DNA of 43,692 nucleotides. It comes from a virus. The notes beneath the pieces are model-generated. The model did not search any database and was not told where the DNA came from. It saw nothing but the letters and a program-made list of their open reading frames with translations. Position numbers and translations under genes: made by a program. Positions 37,497 through 43,115 of the stretch are shown piece by piece (position 1 is the stretch's first letter; the number at the start of each line of letters is the position of its first letter). The stretch covers positions 1 through 43,692 of the IMG/VR virus record IMGVR_UViG_3300017946_000042; one strand, written 5' to 3'.

Positions 37497-37726
37497 GCGC
37501 CGTGAGTCTCGGCGAGCACGGACTCCGCAAACTGATTTGCTGTGCGCACAGGATCGTCGCGTAAACCGGCCGGCATCTTGTGCGGCGCGCACGGGTCGTC
37601 CGATTCGGCGAGCAGGCGCTCCACACCATCGACGGCCCAGTATTGCGTGATGCGGCGCAGGGGATCGGCGTTGGTGCCTTTGCCGCGGACGATCTCGGTT
37701 TCGATCACCAGGGTGAGTCGGGCCAT
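37493..37726 (-). CDS. Small conserved phage protein (VRGxGT-DP type)
   Basis: This 77-residue protein starts with GGAG eight bases before ATG 37726. ETEIVRGKGTNADPLRRITQYW and the following DGVERLLAESDDP give a strand-turn-strand with the pattern VRG-x-GT-x3-DP-x-R-x2-QYW-x3-DG. I recall this pattern from many small phage proteins; its biochemical role is unknown. It has its own promoter overlapping the methyltransferase stop. Confidence 0.65.
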   Translation of the reverse strand: MARLTLVIETEIVRGKGTNADPLRRITQYWAVDGVERLLAESDDPCAPHKMPAGLRDDPVRTANQFAESVLAETHGA

Positions 37727-37753
37727 GCGCGTTGCTCCTCTAAGGGGTAGTCG

Positions 37754-37782
37754 GTTGTAGCGCATCAGGGTGGGGGCGTCAA
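37754..37782 (-). promoter_or_regulatory. Promoter TTGACG-17-TACAAC
   Basis: On the minus strand, TTGACG (37777-37782) is followed by 17 bases and TACAAC (37754-37759). The -35 overlaps the last codons of the methyltransferase. The transcript would start about 20 bases before ATG 37726. The sequence TGCGCTACAA-CGACTAC here is nearly repeated at the methyltransferase promoter. Confidence 0.65.
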
Positions 37783-38720
37783 CGAGCCAGTCGGCGCTCG
37801 GCCATCTCGACGTAGGCGGGGTTGAGCTCCATCGTAATCGAGCGGCGGCCGAGGCGGGTCGCCACGAGGGCGGTGGTGCCGGCGCCGCCAAAGGGGTCGA
37901 GGACGACGCCACCGGGTGGGCAGCCAGCGAGGATCGCGGGCTCGATGAGGGCGGGCGGGAAGGTGGCAAAGTGAGCTTCACGGAAGGGAGCCGAGCCGAC
38001 GGTCCAGACGCTGCGCTTGTTGCGCTTGCCATCCGATTTTCGCTCCCCAATCGGGTGCGTGCGCGTCCCCGGGCCAGCTGCTTCCTCTGCGGTTAGCTGT
38101 TCGGATTTAGCACCGCCAAAAGCGTAATTATAACGAGCAGCGCTAGCGGGCGCGGCATCTTCCTTTACCGCCTGCGCATCATAGTAATACTTCTCGCTCT
38201 TGCTTAGCAAGAACAAATACTCGTGCGCCTTGGTGCAGCGATCCATGACGCTCTCAGGCATGGGATTGGGTTTGTGCCAGATGATGTCCTGCCGCAAATA
38301 CCACCCGTCGGCCTGGAGGGCGAACGCGACGCGCCAGGGGATGCCGCAGAGGTCTTTGGGTTTTAATTCGGGCGTTAACTGCACGCGATCTCGCACAGTT
38401 AGTGATCCCTCGTTAATTTTTTGCTTGATATGCTCCGAGTGCCCAGGGTTGCCACCTTTAGCGCTTCCCGCGTAGCTGTCTCCAAGATTTAGCCAGAGCG
38501 TCCCATCAGGGCGCAAGGCGCGTCGCGCTTCGCGGAAGATGGCGGTTAGTTGGGCAACATAGTCGTCGGGCTTGGCTTCGAGCCCGATCTGGCCGGCGAC
38601 GCCGTAATCGCGCAAGCCCCAATAAGGTGGGCTCGTGACGATGCAATTTATGCACTCGGGCGCCATGCGTGGGAGCAAGGCGCGACAGTCGCCGGTGGCG
38701 ATCAGGTACGGGGTGGGCAT
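37779..38720 (-). CDS. Orphan DNA methyltransferase (beta-class, N4-cytosine or N6-adenine type)
   Basis: The protein has 313 residues from ATG 38720; upstream ATGs are in or above the promoter. Catalytic motif IV is TSPPYWGLRDYG (29-40), and the cofactor motif I, DPFGGAGTT, comes last (275-283), the permuted order of beta-class enzymes. TSPPYW favours N4-methylcytosine. The middle, AGSAKGGNPGHSEH to SVWTVGSAPF, holds the target recognition region and is poorer in GC (about 38080-38490). No restriction endonuclease is next to it, so it is probably an orphan that protects phage DNA or tunes expression. Recognition sequence unknown. Confidence 0.92.
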   Translation of the reverse strand: MPTPYLIATGDCRALLPRMAPECINCIVTSPPYWGLRDYGVAGQIGLEAKPDDYVAQLTAIFREARRALRPDGTLWLNLGDSYAGSAKGGNPGHSEHIKQKINEGSLTVRDRVQLTPELKPKDLCGIPWRVAFALQADGWYLRQDIIWHKPNPMPESVMDRCTKAHEYLFLLSKSEKYYYDAQAVKEDAAPASAARYNYAFGGAKSEQLTAEEAAGPGTRTHPIGERKSDGKRNKRSVWTVGSAPFREAHFATFPPALIEPAILAGCPPGGVVLDPFGGAGTTALVATRLGRRSITMELNPAYVEMAERRLAR

Positions 38721-38727
38721 GTAGTCG

Positions 38728-38756
38728 CTTGTAGCGCACATGGGGCGGGGAGGCAA
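38728..38756 (-). promoter_or_regulatory. Promoter TTGCCT-17-TACAAG, apparently leaderless
   Basis: On the minus strand, TTGCCT (38751-38756) is followed by 17 bases and TACAAG (38728-38733). The first A of the methyltransferase ATG is 38720, seven to eight bases after the -10, exactly where transcription should begin. No ribosome site is present. A leaderless mRNA is therefore likely. Confidence 0.6.
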
Positions 38757-39148
38757 GCGTAGCGGGATACCTATCAAAAAGAAAATTTCCGGGGAGGGGA
38801 TACACGTTGGGGTGCCTTCATACGCACTTGCGCGTGGGCCGATCGGTGCGGGCTTTACGCTGCGGCATGCACCCTTAGCCTGTGTACAGAACGGTAGGTC
38901 ACAGGCGCGATTCGGTCGAACGGTTTTGCCCCTCCGAGCCTCGATCGAAAGCGCACCAGGCGCGTCGCGCGCCGCTAACCGCTTGACGCAGCTAAGGTCT
39001 TTGCGCCTGGGAGCTCGAAACCAAGGTACAGCGCTTTAAGGGCGTACCGTGCGCTGGCGCGGTGTCTATCACAATAATTTGATCTGAAAAGCGCCGCGGC
39101 GCGGTGCACAGGCTAGCGCGCCTCGATCGCGGGAGTAGGCTCGGCGCC
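38757..39148. other. Intergenic control region between divergent genes
   Basis: About 390 bases with no convincing gene lie between the leftward methyltransferase promoter and the rightward helix-turn-helix gene. The region holds an inverted repeat GCCTGTG / CACAGGC (38878-38884 with 38900-38906, 15-bp gap) and a second imperfect dyad around GGTAC...GTACC near 39005-39028. An AT-richer patch, TATCACAATAATTTGATC, at about 39067-39084 could hold the -10 of the rightward gene. This is the only long non-coding stretch in the window and a natural place for operators, an attachment site or an origin. Confidence 0.5.
38878..38906. promoter_or_regulatory. Inverted repeat, candidate operator
   Basis: Perfect 7-bp arms GCCTGTG and CACAGGC are separated by 15 bases in the non-coding region between divergent genes. 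The centre-to-centre distance of 22 bp (two helical turns) suits a dimeric regulator, for example the HTH protein encoded at 39149-39496. Confidence 0.4.
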
Positions 39149-39496
39149 ATGTTCGAGCTCGACAGCGCGCCTAGTGTGGAGCACGCACCAATCGGGCACC
39201 CTGATTTGGGTCATGGGCGCGTCGTGAGACCGTCAATCTGGCATATCGCCGTGCGCCTATGGCCTCGAGCGCCGGCCGGCGGCAGGCGCGAAGCGGAAAG
39301 CTACCTCGGACGGCACGCCAGCGTCCTAGCCGTGCTCGGCGATCGCGTGAGCTGGTCTAGCGTCACGGCCTGGACGCTTGGCGATCGGGTTCCGCCGAGC
39401 TGGGCTAACGAGCTCATGGCGAATCACCTCGAGCAGAAAGCGCGACACATGCTGTGGATTGCCTCGGAGCTGCGCAAAGAAAAACCGGCCCGCTAG
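39149..39496 (+). CDS. Putative helix-turn-helix regulator on the opposite strand
   Basis: This 115-residue protein starts from ATG 39149. The segment SYLGRHASVLAVLGDRVSWSSVTAWTLGDRVPPSWANELM (pieces) has the arrangement of a Cro/YdaS-like DNA-binding domain, in which helix two is VLGDRVS, helix three WSSVTAWTLG, and RVPP-W starts the next helix. The C-terminus is a long helix with EQKARHMLWIASELRKE. It is the only early gene on the plus strand and divergent from the methyltransferase, so it is a good candidate for the genetic-switch regulator. Its TAG stop sits in the loop of a terminator hairpin. Confidence 0.6.
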   Translation: MFELDSAPSVEHAPIGHPDLGHGRVVRPSIWHIAVRLWPRAPAGGRREAESYLGRHASVLAVLGDRVSWSSVTAWTLGDRVPPSWANELMANHLEQKARHMLWIASELRKEKPAR

Positions 39497-39504
39497 GGCC
39501 GGTT
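39475..39504 (-). terminator. Hairpin terminator
   Basis: Arms AACCGGCCC / GGGCCGGTT (9 bp, 4-base loop) are followed on the minus strand by TTTTTCTTT. It ends the two-gene transcript 39915-39515. The plus-strand helix-turn-helix gene converges on it, and its stop codon lies in the loop. On the plus strand the U-run is poor, so it is mainly a minus-strand terminator. A near-identical copy lies at 40033-40063. Confidence 0.75.
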
Positions 39505-39514
39505 CGCTTGTCGC

Positions 39515-39715
39515 CTACCTCCGCTTAGGCGACAAGGGGTTCGAAACTCTCAGTTTAGCTACGGCTTTGCGCTCGATCTCGTACCGATCGACCGCTTGTC
39601 GCGCTGCAACCAACCGGGCTTTGTTTTGCTCGGTTGGCGGCAACGTTTCGACGAACGCCAGAAACCGCTTGTCAGCGGCTAGGCGTTCGCCCCAAGTACC
39701 CTTGCGCCATTTCAT
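39515..39715 (-). CDS. Small helical phage protein
   Basis: This 66-residue protein begins MKWRKGTWGERLAADKRFLA and is strongly basic and helical (QNKARLVAARQAVDRYEIERK). Its ATG shares a base with the upstream stop (TGATG), so it is the second gene of a short operon that ends 11 bases later at a terminator. Function unknown; nucleic acid or membrane contact is possible from its charge. Confidence 0.6.
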   Translation of the reverse strand: MKWRKGTWGERLAADKRFLAFVETLPPTEQNKARLVAARQAVDRYEIERKAVAKLRVSNPLSPKRR

Positions 39716-39915
39716 CAAGCAATCTCCGTTTCGACGTGAACGCGCTTGCCGCGAAGCGTGGTCAAGATGTATTGCTTGAACATCTCGGCGACTACGCCAG
39801 TGTGACAATCGCTTTCGACGTAGTGCAGCGTGCGCCCCGCTTGGTTTTGCAGGTCCCCGACGTAGCGGCCGTCGACCAGCTTGCGAGACGTGATAGTGAG
39901 TTGTGAGACGTGCAT
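39715..39915 (-). CDS. Small beta-rich phage protein
   Basis: This 66-residue protein starts MHVSQLTITSRKLVDGRYVG with AGGGGA five bases before the ATG, a ribosome site shared in form with several early genes here. Alternating strands (YVGDLQNQAGRTLHYVE) suggest a compact beta domain. It is the first gene of the operon; the frame upstream to 40023 has low coding character. Function unknown. Confidence 0.6.
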   Translation of the reverse strand: MHVSQLTITSRKLVDGRYVGDLQNQAGRTLHYVESDCHTGVVAEMFKQYILTTLRGKRVHVETEIA

Positions 39916-40032
39916 GGCTTTCCCCTTGTCTGCTCGCCGGTAATATCCCGGCCTCGTCTTGAGACATTCCCAGATCAGATTGTGATGATATGAAGCGCCT
40001 ACATTTGGCAATTGTATAATCACGAATTGTTA

Positions 40033-40063
40033 CAAAGAAAAACCGGCCCCGTTAGGGCCGGTT
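40033..40063 (-). terminator. Hairpin terminator, second copy
   Basis: Arms AACCGGCCC / GGGCCGGTT with a 5-base loop are followed on the minus strand by TTTTTCTTTG. It lies 13 bases after the 65-residue gene. The AT-rich stretch just beyond (to about 39930) includes TATACA and may hold the promoter for the next small operon. Confidence 0.75.
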
Positions 40064-40076
40064 CAAGTTGGCTCGA

Positions 40077-40274
40077 TCACCCCGGCACCTTGCCATAGGT
40101 CTGCATGTGGCAGCCTTCCCATGCCGCTTTCATCGCGGGGTTGGCTGCGTGCAGGGTGCAGCGGTGCTGATCCGCGAGTCGATGGTACAGGGCGATGTTC
40201 TTCGGCTTTTCGCGGAGGGCGGCGACCATAGCCTTGCGGATACGGGACAGTTCGGCGAGGATTTCCGGGGTCAT
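40077..40274 (-). CDS. Small phage protein (65 residues)
   Basis: MTPEILAELSRIRKAMVAAL begins a helical, basic protein with an AGAGGA site before the ATG. The C-terminal half, QHRCTLHAANPAMKAAWEGCHMQTYGK, has two Cys and three His residues that could bind a metal. It lies between the 151-residue protein and its terminator, 18 bases after the upstream stop. No family is recognised. Confidence 0.6.
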   Translation of the reverse strand: MTPEILAELSRIRKAMVAALREKPKNIALYHRLADQHRCTLHAANPAMKAAWEGCHMQTYGKVPG

Positions 40275-40292
40275 GTCAGTCGTTCCTCTGCT

Positions 40293-40748
40293 TCAGACGC
40301 AAGCCCAAATGACCGAGCCGTCACCACCGTAAATCGTCACGTTGCCATGATCGTTCACGAATCGGCAATCCTCGCCGAGTGCCTTCGCTTCGTCGCCATC
40401 CTCGACTTGCGGCAGCTCCTCAATCGCATCCCACGCCGGCCAGTAACCGAAATCCGCGCCGTCACCTTCATGAGCGCCGAAATACGTATAGGGCGGTGCG
40501 AACTCGCCGAGTGCGTCCTGCAACTCCTCGAGCACGGCGTCGGCCAAATCGCCTTCGTCTTCGATGCTGCCATCGCGGGTTTCGGTAACGAGCGCCAGCA
40601 ACTCGTCGCGCCGCTTGCGCCCACGTCGGGAACACCACTCCTCGGCGTTGCGCTGCACGTGATGCTCAAGTTCATCCGCGAACGCGACCAGCAAGTCCTC
40701 GGTTCGCAACGTTCCCGAGCTGATCGAACCAAGCGATGCGTATTTCAT
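40293..40748 (-). CDS. Conserved acidic phage/plasmid-type protein
   Basis: This 151-residue protein starts with AGGGGA six bases before ATG 40748 and its own near-consensus promoter upstream. The motif SGTLRTEDLLVAFADELE, a basic turn RRGRKRRDELLALV and the acidic aromatic half APPYTYFGAHEGDGADFGYW resemble a widespread family of small proteins in phages and plasmids whose role is unknown. High net negative charge could mean DNA mimicry, as in anti-restriction proteins. That is speculative. Confidence 0.65.
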   Translation of the reverse strand: MKYASLGSISSGTLRTEDLLVAFADELEHHVQRNAEEWCSRRGRKRRDELLALVTETRDGSIEDEGDLADAVLEELQDALGEFAPPYTYFGAHEGDGADFGYWPAWDAIEELPQVEDGDEAKALGEDCRFVNDHGNVTIYGGDGSVIWACV

Positions 40749-40780
40749 GTCACTTCCCCTTGTTTGCTCTCAACGCCCCA

Positions 40781-40810
40781 AATGTAACGCCTTCATTTAG
40801 GCGTTGTCAA
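40781..40810 (-). promoter_or_regulatory. Promoter TTGACA-18-TACATT with dyad in the spacer
   Basis: On the minus strand, the perfect TTGACA (40805-40810) is followed by 18 bases and TACATT (40781-40786). The spacer carries AACGCC / GGCGTT, a 6-bp inverted repeat that could be an operator. It drives the 151-residue gene and is very similar to the promoter at 43630-43659. Confidence 0.75.
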
Positions 40811-40825
40811 CCCGCCGCAGGCGGG

Positions 40826-40999
40826 TCAACCGAAAACGGTGCGCGACTCGCCGAGCAGTCCGTCGTCCTCGGGATGCGCCGCGCGCCATGCACTCGTCGG
40901 GTAGCAGTAGACAGCGGCGGTGCCGCCTACCCGCGTGTTGTAGTGCGAGCCGCAACGCTCGCACGTCTCGCCGAACTCTGAGCCGTTCTGGAATGTCAC
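40826..40999 (-). CDS. Small zinc-binding-like phage protein
   Basis: This 57-residue protein starts with GTG 40999, overlapping the upstream stop (GTGA). TCERCGSHYNTRVGG followed by VYCYPTSAWRAAHPEDDG has a CxxC pair and a later Cys/His set typical of a small zinc finger. Codon third positions are GC-rich as in neighbouring genes, unlike the overlapping 172-residue frame. It is followed by a CCCGCC-GCA-GGCGGG hairpin. An in-frame CF..V stretch upstream suggests that it may once have been fused to the preceding gene. Confidence 0.6.
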   Translation of the reverse strand: MTFQNGSEFGETCERCGSHYNTRVGGTAAVYCYPTSAWRAAHPEDDGLLGESRTVFG

Positions 41000-41198
41000 C
41001 TTGAAACACGTGGCGCGAGCTCGGCCGATTGTTCCACGCCTCGCGCCTTGGCTTGCTCGGCCGCTCCGGATGACAGGAATCCGCCGGTCTCGGAGAACGA
41101 ATCGCCGAAAAGATCCCGGGTGAGCGAGTCACCCGGTTTGCGTGCGTGGTGGCGGCGGAATGTACTGCGCCGAAATCCACAAAATCGCTATTGCGCAT
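40996..41198 (-). pseudogene. Small gene with an apparent frameshift
   Basis: A good start lies at ATG 41198 (AGGGAG nine bases upstream) and opens MRNSDFVDFGAVHSAATT, but the coding signal then moves to the -1 frame, which reads GDSLTRDLFGDSFSETGG, GAAEQAKARGVEQSAEL, and stops at 40996 overlapping the next GTG. The distance is 203 bases, not a multiple of three. Staying in the first frame gives an Arg/Pro-rich 130-residue product that looks non-coding. An indel (real or from sequencing) or programmed slippage would explain this. No clear slippery heptamer was found. Confidence 0.5.
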
Positions 41199-41211
41199 GG
41201 CCGTTGACTCC

Positions 41212-41583
41212 CTATTCGGTTTCGGTTTCCGGTATGCCAGCAATCGGAGTCCCTTGCGATACCACCCGACATAGGACGCCATAGGGATGATTCGGGTTAT
41301 TCCGCGCCGCTGCAAGCCGTTTCATGGTCCGGTCTCGGCGCAATTCGGCCCTAAAGCTTTTCACAAACGACGCGTTGAACGTCCGGAGCTTGCCGAAAGC
41401 GGTATCGTACTGCAGTTTTGCCGCCCGATATTCCGGACTCGCCTTGACATGGTCCGGAGTCAAGCCGTTGGGGAGTCGCGGAAAGATTGCCAGTGCGGCG
41501 CTGGCACGGGACACCGCGGACTCCAATTGCGCCTGAACGGCTAGCGCTTGCTCATAGTCCCGTTGCGGGTGGATCCGATTCAT
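41212..41583 (-). CDS. Helical phage protein of unknown function
   Basis: This 123-residue protein starts at ATG 41583 (ATGA overlap with the upstream stop). It is mostly helical and basic (YEQALAVQAQLESAVSRASAAL and FVKSFRAELRRDRTMKRLAAAR, in pieces), ending NHPYGVLCRVVSQGTPIAG. A coiled-coil, possibly DNA-binding protein. It is the second gene of an operon that begins at the TTGACA promoter near 41980. Confidence 0.6.
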   Translation of the reverse strand: MNRIHPQRDYEQALAVQAQLESAVSRASAALAIFPRLPNGLTPDHVKASPEYRAAKLQYDTAFGKLRTFNASFVKSFRAELRRDRTMKRLAAARNNPNHPYGVLCRVVSQGTPIAGIPETETE

Positions 41584-41915
41584 TGTCGGTACGCCCCCTC
41601 GACTTCCGAGCACGAAAACGAGACTTTGTGGCAGCCGAACGGGCACGCCCACGCGTTAAACCCGCCGTTGTCGCACGTCTGCTGCTCGGACATTTTCTCC
41701 CAGATCATATCGGCGAGCACGTCCGCCGACTGTTGCGTGCACCACGCGAGATTCTTTTCCCAGCGCGCGAGGCGCAAGTGGCGTTGTCCATACTGCCCGG
41801 GCTTCGACGCTTGCCACTCGGCGAGACATTCGGCGAGCCAAGCGTGCGGCTGATCGTGCAGATTATCATAAGCGTCGCTGTAAGCTTCCGGCGAGTGCGA
41901 CCAGGACCAAGCCAT
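41580..41915 (-). CDS. Conserved phage protein with C-terminal Cys residues
   Basis: This 111-residue protein starts with AGGAG eight bases before ATG 41915. It opens with Trp-rich MAWSWSHSPEAYSDAY, continues LAECLAEWQASKPGQYGQR, and ends with four Cys (TCDNG, WACPFGCHKVSFSC). The beginning, [WY]-S-x-S-P-E-A-Y, is recalled from a family of small phage/plasmid proteins with no known function. It is the first gene of its operon. Confidence 0.65.
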   Translation of the reverse strand: MAWSWSHSPEAYSDAYDNLHDQPHAWLAECLAEWQASKPGQYGQRHLRLARWEKNLAWCTQQSADVLADMIWEKMSEQQTCDNGGFNAWACPFGCHKVSFSCSEVEGAYRQ

Positions 41916-41950
41916 GTCACGGCTCCTATGGTTTGCGTTGCTACGCTCTA

Positions 41951-41980
41951 AATGTAACCCCTACACTCGCCCCATGTCAA
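41951..41980 (-). promoter_or_regulatory. Promoter TTGACA-18-TACATT
   Basis: On the minus strand, TTGACA (41975-41980) is followed by 18 bases and TACATT (41951-41956). It overlaps the end of the gene at 41961-42179 and gives a leader of about 30 bases for ATG 41915. The boxes are identical to those at 40781-40810 and 43630-43659. Confidence 0.75.
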
Positions 41981-42179
41981 CATGCGCCCCACGCATAGCA
42001 CGCATGCGCAAATAGCGTTGCACGCCCTCGCTACGCCTCGCGAGCGCTCCGCACATGACGGCTTGCCACGCGTGCACGTTCTTGCGCGCCCACGGCGCGT
42101 CGACCAAGCCGGCGCGCGTTGCGATTGCTTCCGCCCCGCGCGCGACGCGCTTCGTCCGCAGCTGGTCACGCCATGCCAT
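41961..42179 (-). CDS. Small basic helical protein
   Basis: This 72-residue protein starts at ATG 42179 inside the end of the upstream gene, with GGGG six bases upstream. The sequence MAWRDQLRTKRVARGAEAIA, HAWQAVMCGALARRSEGVQRYLRMRAM (pieces) is very basic and helical. DNA binding is possible. A promoter for the following operon lies in its last codons. Unrecognised. Confidence 0.6.
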   Translation of the reverse strand: MAWRDQLRTKRVARGAEAIATRAGLVDAPWARKNVHAWQAVMCGALARRSEGVQRYLRMRAMRGAHVDMGRV

Positions 42180-42378
42180 CGCCAACCCCGTTTTTCTGCC
42201 CGCTGATGCGTCCCAGGACCTGGGACAGGTTCCCGGCGGTCGCGACCGCTACGACGCACTGGCGGCCCGCTAACGCGCGCATGGAGCTCGCCAGCGCGTC
42301 GATCGACGCCGACAGGCCCTCGAGCGTGGTGTCGCGCCGGTACAGCTCGGCGCGACCCACGAAGATCCGCAGCGTCAC
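42166..42378 (-). CDS. Small phage protein (70 residues)
   Basis: The start is GTG 42378, overlapping the stop of a 32-residue membrane peptide (GTGA). MTLRIFVGRAELYRRDTTLEG and the helix LSASIDALASSMRALAGRQ are followed by a strand CVVAVATAG. Amphipathic but without a membrane segment. The open frame to 42609 is a shadow of upstream genes. Function unknown. Confidence 0.6.
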   Translation of the reverse strand: MTLRIFVGRAELYRRDTTLEGLSASIDALASSMRALAGRQCVVAVATAGNLSQVLGRISGQKNGVGDGMA

Positions 42379-42473
42379 CACGTCAGCCACACGAAGATGC
42401 CGACGAGGAGCCAGTACGTGCCCATGAGGCCGGCGCACGCGAACGCGGCGCGGTAGAGGATGATCCTGGTCAT
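42375..42473 (-). CDS. 32-residue membrane peptide
   Basis: This is a coupled micro-gene: ATG 42473 overlaps the stop of the 164-residue gene (ATGA), and its TGA overlaps the next GTG (GTGA). The peptide starts MTRIILYRAAFACAG and ends in a membrane helix WLLVGIFVWLTW, with basic residues at the N-terminal side. Its length and topology resemble small phage membrane proteins such as superinfection or lysis modulators. Confidence 0.6.
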   Translation of the reverse strand: MTRIILYRAAFACAGLMGTYWLLVGIFVWLTW

Positions 42474-42964
42474 CGGTACACCGCAATGCCGCGCGAGTAG
42501 TAGCAGCTCGGATCCTCGCCGGCGGGCACGTCACCGGGCCGCAGCACGTAGAGCGCCGCACCGCGCGGTATGCAATTCCTGCATACCTGCCATGCGCTTG
42601 ACAGCACATGACGACTGTCGCCCTGAACGTAGAAGCTCAGCGGCGCGTAACGATCCATGATCCGCGCAAGACGCTTCAACGCACCCCGCTCGCGATCGGG
42701 AAGCAGCGCATGGCTGACGGTATCCTCGCCAGCGCCGTGCCGATAGTGATGGTGCTCGAGGTAGGGCCGCCCGTCGTCATCGTGGACGAAACGCCCCTTC
42801 GAATCCTTGCGGCCGCGCACGATCGCCCAGGAGCCGTGCGCATTGCCGTCGCCGCATTCGAGCTCGTGCCAGCGATGCAGCGTCATCGAAATGCGCCGCA
42901 GCGCCGCCGCGTCGTCCTGGGCGATCCCCAATCGACCCAAAGCCGCAAGACAATCGTACCTCAT
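42470..42964 (-). CDS. Conserved phage protein (164 residues)
   Basis: The start is ATG 42964 with GAGGGGA five bases upstream. It opens MRYDCLAALGRLGIAQDDAAALRRIS, a helix, then TLHRWHELECGDGNAHGSWAIVRG, the aromatic PYLEHHHYRHG and GALKRLARIMDRYAPLSFYVQGD, closing with Cys pairs (CRNCIPRGAALYVLRPGD). I recall this order (TLHRWHELECG...N..I.RD, then IYLYEQ-like QGDPRG) from a small-protein family in phages and plasmids. Function unknown. Confidence 0.7.
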   Translation of the reverse strand: MRYDCLAALGRLGIAQDDAAALRRISMTLHRWHELECGDGNAHGSWAIVRGRKDSKGRFVHDDDGRPYLEHHHYRHGAGEDTVSHALLPDRERGALKRLARIMDRYAPLSFYVQGDSRHVLSSAWQVCRNCIPRGAALYVLRPGDVPAGEDPSCYYSRGIAVYR

Positions 42965-42965
42965 G

Positions 42966-43115
42966 TCATTCCCCTCTCGTTATCGATATGCAATCCCTAC
43001 ACCTCTTAGCGCGCCGTGTCAAGCGCCATGCGAGGTAGGGCAGGAGCAGGAGCGAGCTGCCGGGCACCACGAGCCATGCGGCGCCGAGCAGGATCAGGCG
43101 TAGGGTGCGAGTCAC
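42966..43115 (-). CDS. Small membrane protein (49 residues)
   Basis: GTG 43115 overlaps the stop of the upstream gene (GTGA). The peptide has a basic start MTRTLRLILLGAAW, a long hydrophobic stretch (LVVPGSSLLLLPYLAW) and a Cys/Arg-rich cytoplasmic tail (RRAKRCRDC). One or two membrane spans. It stops one base before the next ATG and carries that gene's promoter in its 3' part. Role unknown; a holin-like or membrane-signalling role is possible. Confidence 0.6.
   Translation of the reverse strand: MTRTLRLILLGAAWLVVPGSSLLLLPYLAWRLTRRAKRCRDCISITRGE
42994..43022 (-). promoter_or_regulatory. Candidate promoter TTGACA-17-TAGGGA inside a gene
   Basis: On the minus strand, TTGACA (43017-43022) lies in the coding sequence of the small membrane protein and is followed after 17 bases by TAGGGA (42994-42999). 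The surrounding GTGTAGGG[AG]TT is shared with the promoter near 41960, but here the -10 is degenerate. Weak internal promoter for the 164-residue gene. Confidence 0.4.

Noticed and set aside
40797-41315. A 172-codon minus-strand frame as one gene
   Set aside because: Only its stretch after ATG 41198 looks coding. The rest is Arg/Pro/His-rich, and better coding sequence lies in the other two frames.
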